DNA from: Nematostella vectensis
Taxonomy: Eukaryota > Cnidaria > Anthozoa > Actiniaria > Edwardsiidae
Assembly (NCBI RefSeq): GCF_932526225.1
Contig: NC_064034.1
Coordinates: forward strand, 6,248,001 to 6,312,000
DNA length: 64,000 bases
Direction of reading: 5' to 3'
A model generated the notes under the pieces. That model had not been told where the DNA came from, did no database searches, and saw nothing but the letters and a program-made list of their open reading frames with translations. A program made the position numbers and the translations under genes. This document shows positions 56,611 to 64,000 of this stretch, piece after piece (the first letter of the stretch is position 1; every line of letters starts with the position of its first letter).

Positions 56611-58173
56611 CTCTCCCAGAAGGTTTTTGCCAACATCCCTGTGATCAAACAGCATGTATGTCTACGAATATTAAACATTTCTGGCTCTGATAGCGCAGAG
56701 CTTTACAGATGTACTGGGAATAGTAGTTGTAGCTTAAATGGTAGTTGTAGTTGTAATAATCCAGTCTTACACGCAGTATGCAAATATGTGCACGAAAGAA
56801 TCTAAAAGGAATTGAATTCAAATGCAAGTAGAAACCAGCAATGGGCTAAGTAAACCAACCAGCGCCACAAACTTTATTTAGAATTTCTGGTTCCAATCTA
56901 AAAAGAGTTGCATTGACACACCTCGAAATTCTCTAGGTAGAGTCCAAAATCTGCGAAAGAATCTTTCTTTCTTTCTGGTAAACAATATATCAAAACCGTA
57001 TATCACCTTTAAAATGATATTTGTGCCCCGCCTTTTACCCATGGCGCGGATCCAGAAAAAGTCTGACCTGTTTACGAAAAAATGGTGGTGAGCTTAACCG
57101 AAGACATGCGGCTCATACTGCATAACGTACTAACATTTTGACCGGTTTGCGTATAAACAGGATGTAGGTATGCACCCGCGCCCCTAAAGAGGGACCAAAT
57201 TAAAGATGTACTTAAAACAGAGGATTAGGCACTGGCATGAAAAACAGTTATTTCTGATGAGACTGTACTTAATTTCGAGTTCTACACCCTCGGGTTAAAA
57301 CAGCAGAGAGCACAAGATTTATTTGTCGCTAAAATTCGGGAAGCTAGCTAAAAGTTCTGATTTTCTCTTATGAAAGCAATGAGTGACGTGATGAATTATT
57401 TGCTCCTTTTGTTGCTTTTGTCTTAAAGCCTGGACTACAGGGATTTTCGCATTTTTAAGGTAAATCTGCGCAATAAAAAGGGGGACAATGCTTTTTCGGT
57501 GAATCCTGCTCTAAGATTGACTATAATACAAAAAGGCAAACACAAGGTAAGGGAAAGGAAGTAGCCATTCCATTTTGTCTTGTTTTATAGGTTGAAGGGT
57601 ACTAACTTCCATTGTCAATTGTTAATCTTACTCTGGGTATGGCTGCATAGACAATACATTAGTGTCACGAGCAATCATGTTCTATTTTGATACGCAGCAT
57701 CAATTTAATAACCTCACTTGGTAATAAAACACCTATCATCATATAAAAAGTATTGGAGCATTTTTATGACACGGCTTTTCATAGCTAAATTAAATAACTT
57801 ACGACTGTGACTATTGGCCGATTGAGAAAGGTGTTCGGAAACTACAGGATAAGTGCGCTCTCATGTGTCCCGAACACGGGGGACACCAATCAATTTTCTA
57901 AGACGTGTGTTGATTTGTGTTATATTTAATGATTATATAAAGGTATAAAAGGGATCACTTAGCTCTCTCCTGTGCTTGCTTGCTCGCTCGCGTATCTCAA
58001 TCTGGGTCTCTAATTACAAGTTATGGTTCTATGTACACACGCCCTCTCACTTAATCAAATAATAACTTGTCCCATCAGCGAGAAGCGCACGCCTAGGATG
58101 GACAAAAATACAAGGAAATCCTCATATCGTTAGCATTGATGTAGTACTTCATACCACTCTGTAATTATAGATT

Positions 58174-58233
58174 AATCCGAATGATGTCGATGAGTAAGAG
58201 TTCCTCAGCGAAGAGATTTTATACCAGTTCGAC
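58174..58233 (+). repeat. 60-bp direct repeat, copy 1
   Basis: Shares AATCCGA, GATGTCGATGAG, AAGAGTTCCTCAGCGAAGAG and ATTTTATA-CAGTTCGAC with 58642-58701, about 90 percent alike. Confidence 0.85.
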
Positions 58234-58320
58234 TAAAGGGAAGCCAGCATTTTTCCTACTAACGAATTACCAAATACAAAACTGAATGGTTTTGACAGTC
58301 CCTTACTTAAACAACAAGGA

Positions 58321-58337
58321 GGGGGGGGGGGGGGGGG
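58321..58337 (+). repeat. Poly(G) tract, 17 bases
   Basis: Homopolymer between the two copies of the 60-bp direct repeat. Confidence 0.9.
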
Positions 58338-58641
58338 TGGCAATGGCTAAAACATCAGCACCACTATACGCCTTCTATACCTTTTAAAACATTATTAATT
58401 TGTAAAAGCTCTCATATCTCGCATATAAAGCTAATTAGGGGGGATTAGGGAGACTCATCACAGTAACGTTGGGTTAGCGCTTACCATCGTTTTGACAAAG
58501 ACAAATGTGTCTCCTATCTTCATACGTCCCCTTCGTGTCGTTAGAAATTGCCCGTCAAGATTCTTGTGTCTTTTTTAGAGTTAACTTGATAGCAATCTGT
58601 TCCCAAGAGCAAAGGTTTCAATGTGTCGAAGATTTAATTTC

Positions 58642-58701
58642 AATCCGATTGATGTCGATGAGCAAGAGTTCCTCAGCGAAGAGATTTTATAACAGTTCGA
58701 C
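58642..58701 (+). repeat. 60-bp direct repeat, copy 2
   Basis: Second copy, 468 bases downstream of the first and in the same orientation. The flanks differ, so the two may be ends of one inserted element or a segmental duplication. Confidence 0.85.
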
Positions 58702-58882
58702 AAAATTTTAGAGGCAATTCAGTGCAAACTTGTCCATTATTCATCTATCTTGTCTTCCATTTTTCCCCTTCTATATCTTTGCATCTTGTCGAGCGAATGT
58801 TTCTCGTCGTAGTTGTGTTTACAAAAGACCTGGAAAAGCGCGCGAAATAGATCAGACGCAGGGTTCCCGTGAAGTGCACATA

Positions 58883-59115
58883 TGAAGAAAACGTTGTCGT
58901 TTTGAGGAACTGGTACCGAGGACTCTTAAGTTCTTTTCAGATACTTTTTCCATTGACTAAAGATGGTCACAGTCTCTGTTTTTCTCTTCTGATTACAAGT
59001 CATAATGTTTAGGAAGCACCTGGGTACGGTAACAAGAATCGTGCAGTTTTTCCAAATAAGAAATATATTAATTTCCTTATATGGAAGTGGGCGCGTTTGG
59101 CAAAAACGACAATCT
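58883..59115 (+). repeat. Dispersed repeat copy 2 (paired with 28637-28850)
   Basis: Same block order as at 28.6 kb, including TAAAGATGGTCACAGTC and CGTTTGGCAAAAACGACAAT, in the same orientation 30 kb away. Divergence is appreciable, suggesting an old family. Confidence 0.65.
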
Positions 59116-60250
59116 TTTGACTGAATTTTCTTGATATGAACACGAAAAATTCTAATAATTGTAGTCTTTACTGTAACTGTGACCTTATTAGGGTTTTATT
59201 GTCAGCATTCTTGTGTATTTATGAGTAAATATTCTACTTAGTGACGTATTGTAAACTTATCGCAAAGTGTGCAGGGGACCACAGGGTACCCGCACGATGA
59301 CCAAAAAACTGAGTTGCATACAGTAGTTATTACTGTGGAGCTCCACGCGGCCGCGCAAGCTCCGCAAAAACTCCTGACGAACCTGGTGCGTAAGGTGTAC
59401 TCGCGTTGGATTTCCTGATGGGATTTAGCGCAGAAATGGCCAGCGAGTTGCCGATGAGTGCGGTGATATCCTTTCGGCTGCATTATCAGAACTAACAACG
59501 CTTTTAACGCCACCGGCAAGTGACTCCATCGAGTGTCCTATCATCTACTTTAATGGATGTAGCTGTCATTGAGAGATTGAGTTGACATGCATCGTCTGAA
59601 TCTTACTGGTGTTTATATTCCAGCCAGTATGTATCCTCCGGAACGGTCGAGGTAAGAGTAACGAGGAGTGTAAACAACGCCGCGGTGGCCCCCTCCACCG
59701 CCTTGTTCCGCCTCGTTCTGAAGCCTTGTTGTTGGCTGCGTGGAGCATTATCAAATCTTTACAGTAAAAAAGCATATAAGTATTTTTAAGAATTACAGGG
59801 TGCCCGATGAAGACTGAGTAAAAGTAAATTAGCACGCCAAACCTCCAACATTTTTTATAACTTCACTTAGTCTTTAAATTAAATGAAATAAACAATAATT
59901 AAAGTAGATTGTTTTAGCGTGAACTATTTATGTAAATAAACCTGGTATTGTTCCTATAACTGAACTAAAACAAATGAAAAAAATCGTATTTTGATTCACA
60001 AAACAAAATAACCTATCATAAAATGTACCATTTACACATTAAAGTGACGAATGAATAAGGCGATTGGTTCCAAGAAAAGAAGAACCCTGTTAATAAGAAC
60101 ACAGATTGTACCCATGAAACTATTCTAAATAACATAATTCTAATGAAATTAAAACACTACATGGCCCTTGTGGTCAAACAATGTGCCAGCAATGTACCAA
60201 ACCTACACTGCATCCCCCAATTACACTGGGCAGAAAGTGTTTTTGTAAAG

Positions 60251-60345
60251 TTTCAGCAGAAATAGAGACGAGGTGACAGAAGTGAGCATTGAGCGAAGAG
60301 TATGGCACGACCATACTCCTCACTCAGTCTCTATTTCTGCTGAAA
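60251..60345. mobile_element. Short MITE beside the transporter stop codon
   Basis: TTTCAGCAGAAATAGAGAC and its exact complement GTCTCTATTTCTGCTGAAA flank a 57-base centre. It lies 27 bases beyond the stop of the SLC2A13-like gene, so it is probably transcribed in its 3' UTR. Confidence 0.8.
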
Positions 60346-60372
60346 TCACCAAGGCCCCATGGTGGTATAACA

Positions 60373-62855
60373 TCATTGATCCATTGCCTGGTGTTCCTCA
60401 GATCTACTCACAAAGAGTGAGTCGAGTTCCTCCAGCGTTTTCCCTTTAGTTTCTGGCACAAAAACAAAAAAGAAGACCCACCCAGCGACTGCAATACAAC
60501 CATAAAGCCAAAATGCTCCTGGTCTAGTGATCCAGCCCATAAGGCTGAGGAATGTCATAGAGATTACCAGATTACAAATCCAATTTACTGCTGTTGAGCA
60601 AGCATTCCCAGTGCTTCGTGCCCACAAGGGGTACATTTCTGAGTTTAGAGTCCAAGGCATAGGACCCATCCCAGGAGCAAATGTTGCAATGTAAATTACA
60701 AGTCCAAGAAATGCCATCCATGCATACTTTGATGGGCAAGCAATATATCTCCATGAGTATTGCGATGACTGGGTGTGGCATCTCCCATACCAGGCTTTGG
60801 TGGTTGAAGTGTTGGCATAGACACAAGAACCCTGTAAGATGCTGCCATCACTATCTGTACTATAACAGTAACCACAATTTCTCACATTAACACAGTCCAT
60901 ACATGTGGTTTGATTGGTACAATGAGTGAAAACAGGATTAATTGTCTCTGCAGTCGAGACCTTAGGGTTGTGTTGCATTGCCAGGTAAAATGCTCCACCA
61001 AGCAAAAACAGGCTCAAGATCACACCAGCAAGGCTACCAAGGAGAAGCTTCCGACGACCAATTCTCTCCACCAGGAAGATACCAACAATGGTGAAGAGTG
61101 TATTTCCAAATGCTATTGCAGCTGCAAGCCAGATTGATGTCTTGCTGTTGCCAATCCCAGACATCAAAATAATAGTCGCACTGTAGTACCTGGTGAATAG
61201 AGATCAAAACAAACAATTACTTTTGGAAATAGTGTGAGTAAATAGCAAGTTAGCAAAATGATTTCAAACTTTTAAAACATAGCAGTAGTACAGTAAATTG
61301 TCAGTCACAGTCAGCTTACATGACTGTGTTGATGCCACAAAGTTGCTGAATAGCCTGCAACATGCAGCCAACTAACAGAGCACGTCTTGTGTTTGGAAAT
61401 CTCAAGATGCGAATCAGGACCTGACCACTTCTCTCTGAAAGACCAAAACAAACAATACGCTAGAAACACAGACATGCATTAGCCTGTGAAGCTAGGGAAA
61501 ATCATAATCCACAAACCTTTATATGGTAAATTTTGTATCTGCCACCCTCTATACTAAACAGCCACATGTCACTTTGAAGTCTGGATAACATTATCCTGAT
61601 GCCTTTTATAATAGCCATTGAAATGAAGACATTAACTGATACCTAGAAGCAGGCCATTGGAATTTGAATACAAGATATTAACTTACCATATTTACCCACG
61701 TATAATCTGCACTTTTTTTACTCCAAGATATCAAACAAAAAATAACCACACCCACACAAACATTAATATAACAACACCCACACAAACATTAATATAACCT
61801 CACCCACACAAACATTAAAATAACCTCACCCACACAAACATTAATATAACCACGCCTACACTATCACCAATATAACCACATGAACAGCATATAACTAGAA
61901 AGACGGAGATGAGCTGTGTGTCCAAGAAACAAGACTTTTCCATAAACCATAAAACTGAAGGATGAAGTAGATTTTGCATATTGTGAAATTCATACTTGGA
62001 AAAAAGTTAGGGAATTTGGGGATTTGAAACTTTGGCTCTGTTGGATGCCCCTCCTCCCCCCCCCCCCCCCCCCTCTTCCTCGCCGGCAAATAAGCTGATA
62101 ACTCCTTAAAGCAGCAATATAAACCTGTTTTTAGAGGGGCATGTAACATGACCATCAAATACTGTATTCAATTTTCCCCTGCAAAATACATAGTTTTCTG
62201 GTCTTTACTTTCATTCAAAAGATAAGAAAGGGTCATCAATCATAATTAAAAATGGTGAAGATATGATGACAGCCCTACCTTTTCGTTCCACCTTACAGGT
62301 CCTTCTCACAGCCTCTAGTTCCCTGTCTACATCAGTTCTACCCCTTATTTTACACAAAGCGGCTCTGGCCTCTGCATATTTGCACTTGCTTATCAACCAT
62401 CGGGGGCTCTCAGGAAGAATAACACACCCAAAGAACATGATGATGGACGGAACAGCAGCTAGGCCAAGCATGAATCTGTAACAAGGAGGGGTATAATGTT
62501 ACCTGATGAAAATCTCAGCAATAATTTTAATCATTATAACAGTGATAATGATGACAGTGATCACAACTAATAATGATATGAATCTCATAAAGTAAATGTT
62601 TTTTATGATTACTCCTAAATCAACCCTGTTGCCGTGCAATGTAAATATTTCCTTTCACCAGTTATTGCCATTATTAACAAATTGCAAGCACTGACCTCCA
62701 TCCATTCTGTCTATCATATGCAAATATCCCATCCACTACAGATGCAATAAATTGGCCGCCAGTAATAAATAAGTTGTTAAGGGTGACAAGTTTTCCCCTC
62801 ATTGATGATGGTGCGGCTTCAGCTACATAAATTGGCACAGTCATTGAGGCCCCAC
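60373..62855 (-). CDS. SLC2A13: Proton myo-inositol cotransporter (HMIT), C-terminal four exons, partial
   Basis: Minus-strand exons 62855-62696, 62475-62279, 61434-61320 and 61189-60373 join with matching phases and give about 430 residues of a GLUT-family sugar transporter. Signatures: [20 protein letters not shown] (TM4 region), PESPRWLI after TM6, [20 protein letters not shown] (TM7, the QQxxGIN substrate motif), [11 protein letters not shown] (TM8-9 loop), [17 protein letters not shown] (TM10) and [12 protein letters not shown] at the end of TM12. The long extracellular loop between TM9 and TM10 has eight cysteines ([19 protein letters not shown] and on) in a PSI-like pattern, a hallmark of SLC2A13 and not of glucose GLUTs. 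HMIT imports myo-inositol with protons, feeding phosphoinositide synthesis. The first exon seen starts mid-codon; earlier exons (TM1-3) were not found up to base 64000 and should lie beyond the edge. Confidence 0.9.
61742..61880 (+). repeat. 26-bp tandem repeat in SLC2A13 intron
   Basis: Five copies of a unit like ATAACCTCACCCACACAAAC followed by ATTAAT; the last copy is more diverged. Confidence 0.85.
62056..62073 (+). repeat. Poly(C) tract, 18 bases
   Basis: Homopolymer in an intron of the SLC2A13-like gene. Confidence 0.9.
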
Positions 62856-64000
62856 CTAAAGAGAGAAGGTGATAAAATACAAGTTGATGGGGGGATGGGA
62901 GTGGATTACAGGGTCTGGACAAAAGCTTGATTATTTTTTATTCTATACATGGAAAAGAGAAAATGACTCTCCTTATTTTTTTTTAACTAAAAAAATGGGG
63001 TGGGTATTTATCCAATCCACCACCTGTATCTGCCATTTCTTGAAATTAGGCAAGTCCCACCCAGTAAAAGCCAAACTCAGATTAATTAAATTTAAATAGG
63101 AGGGAGGGTGTTAAATAGATAGGGGGCGTTTATTATAGAGGGGCGTTCATTACAAACTTGTAAGCTTAGGGGTTCATTAGATAGGTGTTCTTTAGATAGG
63201 GGGCATTTATTAAATCATATATAGTAGTCTACTTTCTAACACACTTAGTTGGTAAAGGGCATAGAAATGAGACCCTGCTGTAGCAAGTATTTTGCTTATT
63301 GACTTAGCATGAAATGCTTACCCTAACAGATCACTTTTCTTAAGAACCATTTAAAACATATATCTGCACCTTCTTAATACCTGATTATTCGGTCTTCTTG
63401 TGGATTTTGTTACGCCTTTTAACTTATTAGCGTGAAAAAAAAAACATTCAGATATTTACAAACACAGGGGTGGATCCAGACTGATTCAACTGATTCCAGT
63501 GAATCACTCAAAATCCCCCAGATAAATGTTTTTTTTTTTTTGTAGATTTGAATTTTAGAACGTTCAATAAAAATAAACATCTTCTGTTGTCTGTTATTTA
63601 AACACTTTTAGACCTGCTTCCTGGGATGTTTTGCTGTTATCTCTAGCCCTACACTTAGGCTATGTCATTTCCATTAGCGCTTGGAAATATTGCGCTTGGA
63701 AATATTGCTCCTGATGGTGAGTGATATATCTAGTTTGGGGGAGGGGACCCATTTAGAAATTTTGCGCGTGTATAAAAATTATGCGCGTGTTCTGGAACCA
63801 CTCAAGCCCTTCACCGATTGGCTACGGCCCATGCGGAACTACTCAAGCTCTGTTTTGATTGGTTGCTATAACGTGTGAATCACTTTTGAATCAGTTGACA
63901 ATAAAATCCCGTTCCTAATCCTGAGAAAGTAGGCGTTTGCTTGCTTTAGCGTGTGATCTCTTGTACACATCTCTCGAAACGAAATCTTGAAAAGCGAAGC
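62856..64000. other. Right edge, presumably SLC2A13 intron
   Basis: No exon of the transporter could be recognised here. The stretch 63100-63220 has repeated AGGGGGCRTTTATTA and GGGGYGTTCATTA words, a short degenerate tandem repeat. Otherwise nothing is seen. Confidence 0.4.

Larger units (their letters stand above)
56611..60250. other. Intergenic between receptor and transporter
   Basis: No supported gene. It contains a TATAAAAGG element near 57944 followed by a 36-codon frame at about 58022, a 60-bp direct repeat, a poly(G) tract, and a dispersed repeat copy. A GC-richer block at 59240-59530 has open frames on both strands but no splice-consistent structure that I trust. Confidence 0.4.

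Noticed and set aside
58022-58132. 36-codon frame after a TATAAAAGG box
   Set aside because: No signal peptide or domain; length is within chance expectation.
59238-59519. 93-codon minus frame and a plus frame in a GC-richer block
   Set aside because: Both strands are open, no family is recognisable and no consistent exon neighbours were found.

Overview
The window is animal nuclear DNA, most likely from an anthozoan cnidarian; a sea anemone such as Nematostella is my best guess. The reasons are compact multi-exon genes with GT-AG introns of a few hundred bases to a few kb, an REJ-type polycystin-1 receptor, an HMIT-type inositol transporter, an intronless rhodopsin-like GPCR, a Kolobok-like TTAA transposon, and many short terminal-inverted-repeat elements (MITEs) and minisatellites. 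The species is an inference. No bacterial, phage, CRISPR or organelle features are visible.

Layout. 1-3.3 kb: a TATA promoter and a five-exon gene for a small secreted cysteine-rich protein with a colipase/Dickkopf/prokineticin-like spacing (plus strand). Its last exon lies between two arms of a perfect 93-bp inverted repeat. 4.0-4.7 kb: an intronless basic coiled-coil protein of unknown function (minus). 4.8-11.3 kb: no convincing gene; two opposed arrays of the same 10-bp satellite, hairpins, MITE-like repeats and a tRNA-like sequence. 11.4-12.6 kb: an intronless class A GPCR (minus). 12.6-29.3 kb: a gene-poor stretch holding a 2-kb array of a 33-bp minisatellite, AT-rich palindromes, microsatellites and one doubtful gene fragment.

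29.4-56.6 kb: one large plus-strand gene that I rebuilt as 20 coding exons with consistent splice phases. It encodes about 2592 residues: signal peptide, cysteine-containing N-terminal domain, REJ region, GAIN-like region with GPS cleavage site, first membrane segment, PLAT domain, TOP/polycystin domain and a PKD-channel membrane core. Its introns hold a 4-kb array of a 32-bp minisatellite, several MITEs, a minisatellite that appears to come from the exon 12 splice junction, and a 3.18-kb Kolobok-like transposon inserted into that minisatellite with a clean TTAA target duplication and a broken transposase.

56.6-60.3 kb: intergenic DNA with dispersed repeats. 60.4-62.9 kb: the C-terminal four exons of an SLC2A13/HMIT proton myo-inositol cotransporter (minus); its 5' exons were not found and probably lie beyond the right edge.

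The genes look like independent neighbours, not a pathway. The most notable items are the polycystin-1-like receptor, with an unusual linker carrying furin-like sites and an altered pore motif, and the way tandem repeats and transposons have grown inside its introns.
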